Of a stretch of DNA of 37,460 nucleotides, positions 17,217 to 27,275 are shown piece after piece (within the stretch, counting starts at the first letter, position 1; each line of letters starts with the position of its first letter). The DNA is from Mesostigma viride (Eukaryota; Streptophyta; Mesostigmatophyceae; Mesostigmatales; Mesostigmataceae). The notes under the pieces are model-generated. The model had not been told where the DNA came from, ran no database searches, and saw only the letters and a list, made by a program, of their open reading frames with translations. The translations under genes and the position numbers were made by a program. The stretch spans positions 1 through 37,460 of the forward strand of contig RPFO01002068.1 of NCBI GenBank assembly GCA_009746045.1. Direction: 5' to 3'.

Positions 17217-17417
17217 CACTTCATACAATTGATGAGACTACCAAGTGAGTGTCAAACGGCTACCGGCGACCTCTACGTGCATTGTATTGTTTTTCATCAA
17301 GATTGAGACATTAGCTAGAGTTTTTGAGAGGCACGCCCATGGGATAAACACCTTAGAATATTTTATCCTAATTGAAAATCCACTTTTCCGAACAAAAAAC
17401 CACTTTTTGAGCTCTTG

Positions 17418-17510
17418 GCGTATAATACGCGTATAATACGTGTATAATACGAAATACGCAATACGCCGAGTTTTTGCCGTATTGCCGTATTGCCGTATTG
17501 GCTCACACTG
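17418..17510. repeat. Right terminal and subterminal repeats of hAT-like element 1
   Basis: Three copies of gtataatacg, then three of gccgtatt, then the terminal cgtattggctcacactg. Confidence 0.75.
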
Positions 17511-17518
17511 ATGCGGGG
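17511..17518. repeat. Target-site duplication, right (atgcgggg), of hAT-like element 1
   Basis: Matches 6708-6715. Confidence 0.75.
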
Positions 17519-18666
<1,148 letters not shown>

Positions 18667-18895
18667 TTGGGCCCACGTACCTCACCAGCACCGTACTAGG
18701 AACACAATACACAGTACCTCCCCAAACACAAGCAAGCACGAGAGAAAAGAGGCAGCCACAACTAATGCTTCTAACTAATGGTACTAAATTAATTAATGGT
18801 ACTAATATTATCTACTACCTCTTGTATCTAGGCTATTGGCAGTCTCACTCAGACTATACTAGTATCTAGTAGCGGTAGCCGGTAGTACTTATGCA

Positions 18896-19246
18896 CTAGC
18901 GAAGTCCTGGGCCCAGGTGAAGCTGCTCCAGTGCATGCAACACATCCTGTGCAGGTAACTGGGTGCCACGCCTAGTCTGGTGCAGCCCTTCTGGGAGGGG
19001 CATATTATCCCTAATAAACTGATCTGCCTCAGCTAATGTATTAAATCCCTGCCATCTAGCTAACGACGTTGGGTGTAAGACTTTATCCTTAATATGATTG
19101 CTACACGCAGCCCAACTATAAAAAATGCCTGGTTGGCCTGTGGCCCCGTCGTGTGCTACTGCATAGTATAGGTATTGGGATCTACCTCCTTGATTAATAC
19201 GTCTATATCCTCCTTCATTATTACGTCTGCTGCGGGAGGTTCCCAT
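18896..19246 (-). CDS. Gypsy accessory protein with RNase H1 N-terminal/viroplasmin-like domain
   Basis: 116 codons from ATG 19246. After a basic, Asn/Arg/Gly-rich start, residues 27-80 read YLYYAVAHDGATGQPGIFYSW, then C, then W-x-GFNTLAEADQFIRDN. That is the pattern of the RNase H1 N-terminal hybrid-binding domain, also called the viroplasmin domain (YYAV...GI-Y-W...C...F-T-EA-F). In other proteins this domain binds RNA/DNA hybrids or double-stranded RNA. The ORF lies between the 5' LTR and gag, and a clear homologue sits at the same place in the plus-strand copy. It is therefore part of the element, perhaps aiding reverse transcription or packaging (inference). Confidence 0.75.
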   Translation of the reverse strand: MGTSRSRRNNEGGYRRINQGGRSQYLYYAVAHDGATGQPGIFYSWAACSNHIKDKVLHPTSLARWQGFNTLAEADQFIRDNMPLPEGLHQTRRGTQLPAQDVLHALEQLHLGPGLR

Positions 19247-20488
19247 GAACTACCGATTAGGTATAAATAAAGCAATGTCACACGGTATTCAAGCATGCAA
19301 TGCAGGAAGGGGAAAGAAAGGGAGGAAAGCCCACCCAGGATACCTCTACGTGCAGGTGACGTGCTCACAGCGAGAGAGAAACACAAGGCAGAAACGAAAC
19401 GTTCACAAACAGTACGAAAGACGTTGAGGTCCAGCCACCGGCAACACAGTTAGGCAACGGCCAGCCGGTGACTACCCTCGAGCCGTAGGCAGCGTTGCCC
19501 TTTGGGGGTCCACCCACGGCTCACGAGGGCTGTCTTTGGGACAACCCGCTCACAAACGTTTACAGACATGAAAACGGATTACGACAAAGAACAAAAACCC
19601 CGTTTCTATGCGCGTGGGTAAGACAGGGGGGGGGGGCAAGAAGGAAATCAGGGAAATCTTACCACTTGCATGGACGTCTAGCGTCCTATGACACCCCTCA
19701 AAGGGTTAAGAGGTCTTGGATGGCGTGCCGGCTGTGGCTGTAGCTGTCCTGAGCGTCCCCGGGATCTGGCAACCGCCGATGCTGGGCGGGATGATGCCGG
19801 TCGGCTCTGGGCCTGCGCTAAGCTAAACACGGCTTTGGGCCGCCCTGTAAAACCACCCTAACCTAACCTCCGATAACCAGTGTAACGAACCCATCCGGGT
19901 CGTGCGAAAGCACTACAATACGCTTCCGCGGACACCTTTTTCAGCGGGGAAAGTGCCCCCGGGCTTCCGGGGCAAATTCAGCAAGCGCTGCGGAACTTAG
20001 ATACTAAAATTTCGTTTTTGGTTCGTACCGTACAGCCAATCATTTTGCGCCCGGATCAAATTGTGATCTGGGCACTGAACACGAAAATTTCAGCGGAACG
20101 TACGAAACACCAACGCAACTACAGAAAATTTTCAGTGACGAAACTGTAGTACCGTGTACCAAGCAAAATGTAGTAGGACTTTGCTAAATTCACGTTCGGA
20201 ATTTTTCCCCGCAAGATTCCCCCGCAAGATTCCCCCGCACGATTCCCCCCGCTAGGTTCAGGCTCCAGTCGATGCTCGCCAAATGGCGCAAAAAAAGAAA
20301 CATATGTTAAAATCAACGGTGCGAATCCTCGTTACCGCTCGGGTAACATTCTCACTCATTAATTTCGCGTCTCCTACGAACCGTATTGTAGTGAGATCCT
20401 ATTGTTAAGGTAGGTTATCACCGGTTTCTTGGCTAACCACGACCACTCTTTGGGAGTGGGATTAACGGAACAGGCGTGGCTTTAGGCC
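19247..20488 (-). other. Gypsy leader (minus copy), no gene seen
   Basis: Region between the 5' LTR and the accessory ORF. It is longer than the matching 0.7 kb in the plus copy, so it may hold an unrecognised insertion. Visible: a C-rich 13-bp tandem repeat at 20207-20249, a G run at 19627-19635, and an inverted pair aaaatttcg...ggttcgtaccg / cggaacgtacgaaa around 20000-20130. Confidence 0.5.
20207..20249. repeat. 13-bp tandem repeat (cccgcaagattcc)
   Basis: Three units at a 13-bp period (gcaagattcc at 20211 and 20224, gcacgattcc at 20237). Confidence 0.8.
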
Positions 20489-21028
20489 TGTTACGGCTTG
20501 CGGTGATTAATATTGCATTAATCTACACAATCCACATTTAGGATGGAGCTACCAAATGCAGTTGGAATTATGCCCCAGGTTCAGACAGGTGATAACACAC
20601 ACTTTATTCCGAACCAAGAGAACGAGACTCTCGTCCTCGGACCAATTTCACCTAGGTCTGCCACCAAGCTGGCAAGAGGCGCCGACATGGCGCCGACCTT
20701 CCAGAGTACTCCGAAACATGCAGTCCACACAAGATCCTCGGGTCGACATCGACCCTCACCTACAGAATCCACGCATGAATACAAGATCTTAACCGGCTGT
20801 AAAGTACGCAGCGCGGCGCGACTGCGCTGGCCCCTAGAAGATCTCATACATCAACCTAGGCCCAAAATAACTAGTCCGAATCACACAAACTATCATAGTT
20901 CCATACAAAAGTCCTGACCAAGGGACAATTCCCGAAATGAGTCCCAAAGTCCTACGGACTATGACAACAAGCCAAAATACATAATTTATTCCATTGTTGC
21001 GCCCGTTCCAAGGGTCGGGCACGCAACA
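20489..21028 (-). repeat. Gypsy 5' LTR of the minus-strand copy
   Basis: 540 bp reading (minus strand) TGTTGCGTGCCCG...GCCGTAACA, so TG...CA ends with a short inverted pair. It aligns with the LTR at 24446-25112 on the other strand: both begin with a hairpin (tgttgcg...cgcaaca; tgttacg...cgtaaca) and share gttattttgggccta, gagatcttctaggggcc and ctaggtgaaattggtc. The downstream part has diverged. It cuts into the LINE-like ORF1 at 21029. The 3' LTR would lie off the left edge, so the duplication cannot be checked. Confidence 0.75.
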
Positions 21029-22077
21029 GAGGAGCACGGGTGTTGGGCCAGCCTTCCCCCGCGCGCAGGGGAGGCGGACAGCCGACATGTCCAGCTCACC
21101 AGTGAGTTGCATGGGGGCAAGAATGGCGCGCTTAAATGCCTCAAGAAGGCTCGTGGAGGTCTTACCTGCCGGCTGGTCGAAGTGCTTGACGATGACATTG
21201 TGGCTGCGCCGGGCGATGTCGGCTTCCTCGCGAAGGATGAGGGCTTGTTGCTTGAGTTGTGCCGAGATGGTGGAGGTGGTGGAGGTGGTGTGCTGCTTAA
21301 GCAAGTCCGCCCAGGTGGAGGGAGCATCGCCGGCCGGGCCAGCAGGCGCCGGCTGGGCGGCGATGTCCTTCACCGCCTGGGCGGTGAGGCCGGCGGTGTC
21401 ATGCAAGCTCTCAAGGGCGTTGGCGGTGGCTTGAAGGCGTTGGTCGAGGTCGAGGAGCTGGGATTTGATGTCGGCAGTGGAGGCGGAAATGGCAGTGGAG
21501 GTGGCGGTGAGGTGAGGAAACTTGTTCAGCAGCCAGCGGGCCACCCATTGCTGCGACGTCAGCAGCAAGGGGGGTCACGTGCTGCTGGAAGGCTTCTGTG
21601 AGGATGGAACGGAGGGTGGGGGCGGAGATGGATGGAGCCCAGATCTCGCCGTCAGAGCGCTGGAGAAGGGAGTTGAGGATGGCACGCTGGAGGTGGGGGC
21701 GGGAGGAGCCGAAAACCATGCTGAAGTTACGCCAGCGACGGCCGTTGGAGACGAGGAGGCGTCCGGTGGCGTGGAGATGGATGCACAGGTTGTAAAGCGA
21801 GGCGTAGTCCCCGTAGAAGATGCAGTCCAGAGCTTCGGACAGAGACATGTTGGTCCAGTCGTGATCATCGACCTGGAAAGATTTGAGCCGAAAGCGCGGT
21901 TCCGAGGGGCGTGAAGACCCTCCTGTTTTGTCGGCTGAGCGGGCGCGTTTAGGGTCTCGCGATACCGATTGCGAGGCATGGAGGCCAGGAGGTTGCTGGG
22001 TGACCACCAGTGCAAGACTAGTGTCACTGCTGCCTGCCGGACCTGATGGCGAAGCTGCAGCCTCAGCTGCCGCATTG
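21029..22077 (-). pseudogene. LINE-like ORF1 (coiled coil and RRM-like), 3' truncated
   Basis: On the minus strand this continues the frame that starts at 23836. A first section (FQVDDHDWTNMSLSEALDC, LHATGRLLVSNGRRWRNFSM) is of unknown fold. Next comes a heptad-like stretch (TADIKSQLLDLDQRLQATAN) and an RRM-like part (REEADIARRSHNVIVKHF, SLLEAFKRAILAP, SAVRLPCARG, PTPVLL) as in LINE ORF1 proteins that bind RNA. The frame shifts once near 21570 at a run of six G. The gypsy LTR interrupts it at 21028, so the end and any ORF2 are missing here. A different gag-like origin is possible. Confidence 0.6.
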
Positions 22078-22081
22078 TTAA
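22078..22081. repeat. TTAA target site, left, of piggyBac-like element
   Basis: TTAA followed directly by the terminal inverted repeat CCCCTCATTGGTC. The partner is at 23781-23784. Confidence 0.75.
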
Positions 22082-23780
22082 CCCCTCATTGGTCCCATTT
22101 AAAGCCGAAAAATCGGCTGCAAAATGCTAAATTTGCAAACCACCCCACACCCAACCTACCAACATCCAAGGGCTGTCCTTGGGGGTCAAGCATGTCCATG
22201 AGTTGCCTTTCGGGGTGAGCTATCACAACCTAACATATCTGCAGGGTAGGCCATAGAAAACTACCGCCAAAGTTAGGGGGGTCGAGACGCGCGTTTTCAT
22301 TTTTGGTAGAATGTGCATTTTGAATTATGTTATAAGACCTAGGCACCTACCACTTCAGGGATGATAAACAATTAGTTGCTGAACAGTTTGAGCCATTGGG
22401 GTCATCATTTGGGTGGGTATACCAGCAGTTACACCCAGTACAGCCCATAGGGGTACCGTTGGTAAAAAGCAACCAAGGGGGTAGGGGTGGGCATACTACC
22501 TACTAATACCTACTAATATGGCCCCCAACCATGCCATACAATACATTTCCCTTCCACAATGATGGGGAAACATAACTGCATCATCACACTGCCCTTACAT
22601 GGCACCTATGTGCAGGTGCCACCTTGTCCATGCACGTAGGTAACGTGGTACGGATACCCTACGCAAGGCATACATTATAGGAGGCAGCCACCAACAAACT
22701 AGTGACGTTGAGCCTATTTCAGCCTGCCCTAGCAAGGATAAACTAGGCCTAAGCTGCTATAGCTTGCCAGGTGATGGCCAGCACACCTGGTGGCACATGC
22801 TGTCAATGGGAAGCTTTTACTCACCAGTTACGTGCTTGATGATGCCACAGAGACCAGCCAACTGCCTCACAATCATGCAATATGTGTATGGGAAATGTAT
22901 AACAAACATATATGGAGGTATTCAAACCCATACAGCATCTAAAACTTATCACCATCACACTGTGGCAGGTCAACTGACTGAGGGAAGCATCTAAGAAGGG
23001 TGTTTTAGAAAGGGGCCAGGCCAGGGTCAAGAAAGAGCATGAATAATGCAAAAAGAATGTGCTACACAAGCTAGAACATATATATAAATGTCAAACATCG
23101 ATAGGAAAACGATGCTGAAGCTTTACCAGGCATGGATGGCGTTACCTTGGCCCAGGCGGTGGCCGCAAAATGGCGCATTTCGGCACACCAAAGTTGTGCA
23201 GCATGGTCGCTAGATTCGGCGATTTCTTGCCACCCTTGCACGTTTATGACTACTATGTATCATAATAAGTACAAAGAAACCAATATATCCTTTAAAATAC
23301 GCCGTAAAGGTATTGCTGTCAACGTTTCTATCGTCCGGCCTGATCGCAGTTTTTTCCAGCAAGAACGCTGCCGACACCTATCAAATGGCATTCCCGCGAA
23401 CCAAAAATTGGCCTGTAGCATCTTTAGGACGTATAAAATCAATTCCCTAAGTTTGGCCAGAAAATTCGAACGCAAACGTAAATGCCATGCGTGGGCGCAA
23501 GCCGCCATGGCCAGGTCGTCGTTTTCCGGAATGCACGTTTTACGTGAAAAAGTACCCTGACCCCTTGTACTTTGACCGGCCAGAACACCTCTATAACTTT
23601 GTCAGAAGTATGCGAACCCTAGTACCATGCTGTGAGGAAAATTATAAACTTTCAATCTTCTCAGCTAAACGTTTCCTAATTCTCAATAGTTTTCGCGCAA
23701 TTTGGTCCCCCGCGGAGCAGCCGATGCATCGGCTGCAAGTCGATTTTTGGCGGAAAATCGGCTGCAAGACCAATGAGGGG
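22082..23780. mobile_element. Non-autonomous piggyBac-like element (1.7 kb)
   Basis: Perfect 13-bp terminal inverted repeats CCCCTCATTGGTC/GACCAATGAGGGG, each bordered by TTAA. TTAA targets and ends starting CCC define the piggyBac superfamily. Just inside both ends are gccgatttt/aaaatcggc palindromes. The interior has no transposase that I can recognise and no supported ORF. It sits in the LINE-like ORF1: removing it precisely to one TTAA makes the frame from ATG 23836 run into the ORF1 frame at 22077. Confidence 0.8.
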
Positions 23781-23836
23781 TTAAAGGCGAGTGCATCCGC
23801 CAAACTGCGTTGCGTCGACGGGCGTTTGCTCGTCAT
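23781..23836 (-). pseudogene. N-terminus of the LINE-like ORF1, split off by piggyBac
   Basis: Begins at ATG 23836 (MTSKRPSTQRSLADALAF) and reaches the TTAA site at 23784. Across the piggyBac-like element the frame continues with NNAAAEAAASPSGPAG from 22077 down, in phase. This gives ORF1 a normal ATG start. Confidence 0.65.
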
Positions 23837-24445
23837 ATATTGCGTTTTAGATGCGGAAAATTATACCAGCATGTGCGTCTTCGGAAAGAGGAAGCGATAG
23901 TGATATTCACGGCTAAATTCGGTGCTCAAACGTATTAATTAATTAATTAATTAGACTCGTGCTCCCGTTGGGGAGTCACGGAGCATTAACCCCGATGGAT
24001 GGATGGATGGGTGCAAACATTCCTACCGGTCTAATCTATCTACATTGGCTACATACTACACTCAAACGTATAAGTTATGAGCTCCGCCGTCAGCCATGGC
24101 TACCTCGTGAGCCTTGACGATGGTGGGGAGCATATGTCCCATGGATGATGCATTTGAATTTAGCCATGCCATGAATTTAGCCATGCTATGCCTATGCAGG
24201 GAGTTACTCTCTGCTGAGATGCCATGTGTACACCAGCTATAGCCTAGCCACATACCTTCCACCCCATATGTCATGCAGGCCTTCTAGGCCCTCTCCTCAA
24301 GCCCCCCCTGGGTGCCTGTGCTTGTTAAGGAGGCATGAACCATCATGGCGGTGCAGGTGCACCTTGTGCACCCAGAGCAGGTGATAGTTGTACATCCTCC
24401 ACCTGCAGGTTGTAGCCCTGATTGTATTACAAACCCATAGATGCT
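23837..24445. other. No gene seen
   Basis: Between the LINE-like ORF1 start and the plus-strand gypsy LTR. It holds an ATTA repeat (23935-23954), four GGAT units (23994-24009) and a short duplication gaatttagccatgc(c/t)atg (24157-24190). Part of it may be the LINE 5' untranslated region. Confidence 0.5.
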
Positions 24446-25112
24446 GTTACGGCCCAGACCTTTGTATGGGCGTAACAATGCCTTCAATAAATAAGTCGAA
24501 AGTCATTTGTTATTCGTTTGGGACTTTCGATAGCTCGCTTTCATAGTCCGCCGGACTATAGGACTCAATTCGGGACTTATTTGGGAATTTGTCCTAAGTT
24601 CGGGACTTTGTGTGTTTGTTTGATACTTTGTGTGTTCCGGATCAGTTATTTTGGGCCTAGCCAGAAGTACGAGATCTTCTAGGGGCCGGGCCGGCCCTAG
24701 ACGTCATACAGAACCTATTGGGGCTTGACGGCAGTATCTGGAAGATCGGCGCGCATGTCGGCGCGCCTGCACACCAACTTGCCAGCTTGGTAGCGCAGCT
24801 AGGTGAAATTGGTCTGTGGACGATGGACTCTCTCTCTTTGGTTTGATGATTAATGAAACGAGTGTTGACGACTCTCTCAGACCAAGGGGCACTAATCCGG
24901 ATGTCATTTGCCTCATGACATGCCGTGTTATATAGCTAGATTAATTAATCATGCTATAAGGCCTAGCTGAGGATAAACCGCTGCTCAGTTAGTCAATTTA
25001 CTGCGATCTTTGCTTGCTATCGCGGTACGCGGATGCGCGGCTATGCCGGCTTATTAAACTGCACCTTATACTAGATTAGATCTTTCGCACCGTCCGGCTC
25101 GGGACGTAACAC
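24446..25112 (+). repeat. Gypsy 5' LTR of the plus-strand copy
   Basis: 667 bp from TGTTACGGCCC to GGGACGTAACA, with terminal TG...CA and an inverted pair TGTTACG/CGTAACA. It aligns in its first half with the minus-strand LTR at 20489-21028. A TATA-like ttatatag lies at 24928-24935. The right end is set by the inverted end and by the TGG that follows. No matching 3' LTR was found in the window. Confidence 0.7.
24928..24935 (+). promoter_or_regulatory. TATA-like box in gypsy LTR
   Basis: ttatatag in the second half of the LTR, a plausible U3/R promoter. Confidence 0.35.
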
Positions 25113-25822
25113 TGGATCGGAGGTAGTTCTAGAGGTTTTCCACAGGTGCTCGCGAAGAGCCCTTGTGTTTAAGCCGCTAGGTGCATTCTTAATAGCGCAG
25201 GGCCTGCGCTGGACCGGCCCAATATTTAGTGAGATAGAAAGCCGAGTTCGACCCGCCAGCCTGGGCAGCTGGCTGTGGTGAAAGGCGGCATCGTCTAGCT
25301 GAAAGGGCGGTCATAGTGTAGGGCTTAGAAGCATCACCTGTCGACTGGGCACCGACGGGGAGCTCGGCTCTGCACCACTACAAGGAATCGGCGCCACAAG
25401 CTAGGGAGGAAAGTCGGCTGCGCAACGCCAAGGTACGTTTTGTCATGCAGTATGTGGTAGTAGCTTGCAGCCAACCGCTTTGCTCCGACTCTCTTACCTG
25501 CAACGCGTAGGATGTGCGCCCATCCTTGTTGTTTTGTTTGTGAATTTGTCGTTTCTGTGACGTATTGTGACTAGCGTCCTGGCTGCGAAAGCTGTGGGCG
25601 CTGGTAGGGTGGTTTCCGTGGCTTCGTCCTTGCGAAAAGGCGGGCAGTTATCACGGAGGCTACCCTCTTGTATGGAATTAGGGGCGCGAAGCTCCTGATT
25701 TCTGTGATAGTGATTAGATTAGAGCCAGTTGGCATCCCCCCCTGTGACAGGTCACACACTAGAGGTAAAAAGGTTCCTTTCTCTTTTCTATCTCTGTCTG
25801 CTGGCAATAGACAACGTGTGTG
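25113..25822 (+). other. Gypsy leader (plus copy), with possible primer-binding site
   Basis: The leader begins ctggatcggaggtag. TGGATCGGAGG directly after the LTR could pair with a tRNA 3' end (CCTCCGATCCA), the usual place for a primer-binding site, but I cannot name the tRNA. No ORF is supported before the accessory gene. Confidence 0.4.
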
Positions 25823-26245
25823 ATGGCTAATAGTAATAATAGAAATAATAATAGATATAATAATGGACTTGGGGGTTGGGATAGTGATGTATCTAGGCAA
25901 CTTTACTATGCTGTGGCACATGATGGAGGCACAGGGAAAGTAGGTATTTTCTATAGCTGGGTAGACTGCAAGAACTATATAGTGGATAGGCATAGGGCTA
26001 TCTTTAAGGGATTCAAGACAGCATGGGAAGCAGATAGGTTTATCCAGGAATACATGACACGTCCAGTAGGCTTGCACGTAGAGGCACCACCTCAGGAGAT
26101 TAGGACTCGCCCAATGCCTAGGGGCCGTAGCTGTGCACCCAATAGTGCAACAGTAGAGAGCAGGACGGGGGACACACAGGCTGTCACAGTCACGTTCAGC
26201 CAACTCACTGTCAGCACCCCACCTAGGCAGCCACCTAGTTTCTAG
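25823..26245 (+). CDS. Gypsy accessory protein with RNase H1 N-terminal/viroplasmin-like domain
   Basis: 140 codons from ATG 25823. An Asn-rich start leads into the domain at about residues 26-75: QLYYAVAHDGGTGKVGIFYS, then W, C, and FKGFKTAWEADRFIQEY. These are the conserved positions of the hybrid-binding domain seen at the N-terminus of RNase H1 and in viroplasmin proteins. The C-terminal half is low-complexity. It is homologous to 18896-19246 and holds the same place between LTR and gag. The frame is intact here although gag and pol are broken, but it is short, so this is weak evidence for selection. Confidence 0.8.
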   Translation: MANSNNRNNNRYNNGLGGWDSDVSRQLYYAVAHDGGTGKVGIFYSWVDCKNYIVDRHRAIFKGFKTAWEADRFIQEYMTRPVGLHVEAPPQEIRTRPMPRGRSCAPNSATVESRTGDTQAVTVTFSQLTVSTPPRQPPSF

Positions 26246-26403
26246 AGGAGTAGAGTACTAATTATAGCTTACTATATAATAGCTACATTAGCAGATAACG
26301 TAGGGCAGTCGCTTGGTTGATTGCTTGTGGGCATGTGCATGGCATTTTCCTCCTTCTTCCTCTCTCCTTCCTTCCTTCTCTTGTGGATGTGGTACTGGTA
26401 AAC

Positions 26404-27275
26404 ATGCCGCGGGGTAAAAAGAAGATACGCGGCACGCTAGGAGTCATTCCGAGGAGGGCGGTGTAGACTTGGATAGGCAGGGCAGCCCAGAGTACCAAGT
26501 ACAGGAGGTATCACAACAGGGCTCGTCCTACCAGCAAGGCAGTCCTATAGGTCACCCAGGTGAGCTGGCTAGTACCTCCCGTGAGCCGCGAAGGCCACGA
26601 GGAGCGGATAGGATGGATAATAGCGAGGAATACCAGCCGCAGCGAATGCAGGCTGAGTATAACCAGCTGATGGAACGGGCAGGTGATGAGACCCGGCCCA
26701 GATCGAATCCCACGAGTGCAGCCCAGCACCAGTCAGTGCAGCCGCAGCAACGCCCGCCCGGGCAGCCGCAGCAGCACCCAGTGCAGTCCCCACAGCAGCA
26801 TTCGGAACAGCAACAGCCGTTGTCGCAGCAGTGGCAGCAGCATCCAGTACAGCAGCAGCAGCCACCGCCGCCGCAGCAGCAACAGTGGCAGCAGCAGCCA
26901 GTACAGCAGCAGCAGCCACCGCCGCCGCCGCAGCAACAGTGGCAGCAGCCGCAGCAGCTTCCGCCGTTGCAGCAGCAGCAGCAGCCGCTAAGCCAGCCGA
27001 CCGGGTCGCAGATGTATGGTCCGCTTAGTCAGAACGCGACCTATTATCACGCGCAACGTGCCCAACGATTACAACATCCCTGGGCGAGCGGTCGACGGGT
27101 TTCTTTTGGCAGTGACCTGCAGTCCAATGCGACATCGCTGTGGACCCAGGACGAGGCTAGGGTTCCACCGCCGGTATACGATGAGGCTGGCCCGCGTCGT
27201 CCCATCCGGCGCGCAATGTCCCAGCAGCCGGACCTGCGCGGCCGAGCGTGTCGCATGGCAATAACCTCAACTTGA
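26404..27275 (+). pseudogene. Gypsy gag N-terminal part (Gln/Pro-rich), frame-shifted
   Basis: Starts MPRGKKKIRGTLGV at ATG 26404 and stops at 26466. The homologous sequence goes on in another frame from 26469 to 27275 with a Gln/Pro-rich tract (QQQQPPPPQQQQWQQQPVQ type) and RRVSFGSDLQSN. It ends shortly before the capsid frame begins. The equivalent region of the minus copy also changes frame but with different indels, so programmed shifting is not supported. Confidence 0.75.

Larger units (their letters stand above)
16048..17417. other. Interior of hAT-like element 1, no gene seen
   Basis: AT-richer, no supported ORF and no transposase motif that I can see. It contains a 19-bp tandem pair gccccaacggnttagagt (16831-16868) and an ATTA repeat (17190-17216). 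Confidence 0.6.
6716..17510. mobile_element. hAT-like DNA transposon 1, carrying a nested copia element
   Basis: The ends are CAGCGTACGCCAATACG and, reverse-complemented, CAGTGTGAGCCAATACG (14 of 17 match), flanked by the 8-bp duplication atgcgggg. CAG...CTG ends with 8-bp duplications are typical of the hAT superfamily. Subterminal regions at both ends are full of CGCCGTAT and GTATAATACG repeats of the kind hAT transposases bind. Without the copia element it is about 1.7 kb and I see no transposase, so it is probably non-autonomous. It lies in gag of the minus-strand gypsy element: homologous gag sequence resumes on each side. The element at 33769-35072 has similar subterminal repeats. Confidence 0.75.

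Noticed and set aside
20834-21028. C-terminal 64 residues of the 244-codon minus-strand frame as LINE protein
   Set aside because: This part reads through the gypsy LTR, which begins at 21028. The LINE-like homology ends at PTPVLL.
20489-21028. Solo LTR with its own duplication
   Set aside because: The flanking five bases do not match (aggcc against gagga), and the sequence lies at the right distance and orientation to be the 5' LTR of the minus-strand gypsy.
26404-27275. Programmed frameshift inside gypsy gag
   Set aside because: Both copies change frame in this region, but in different directions and places, which fits independent decay.
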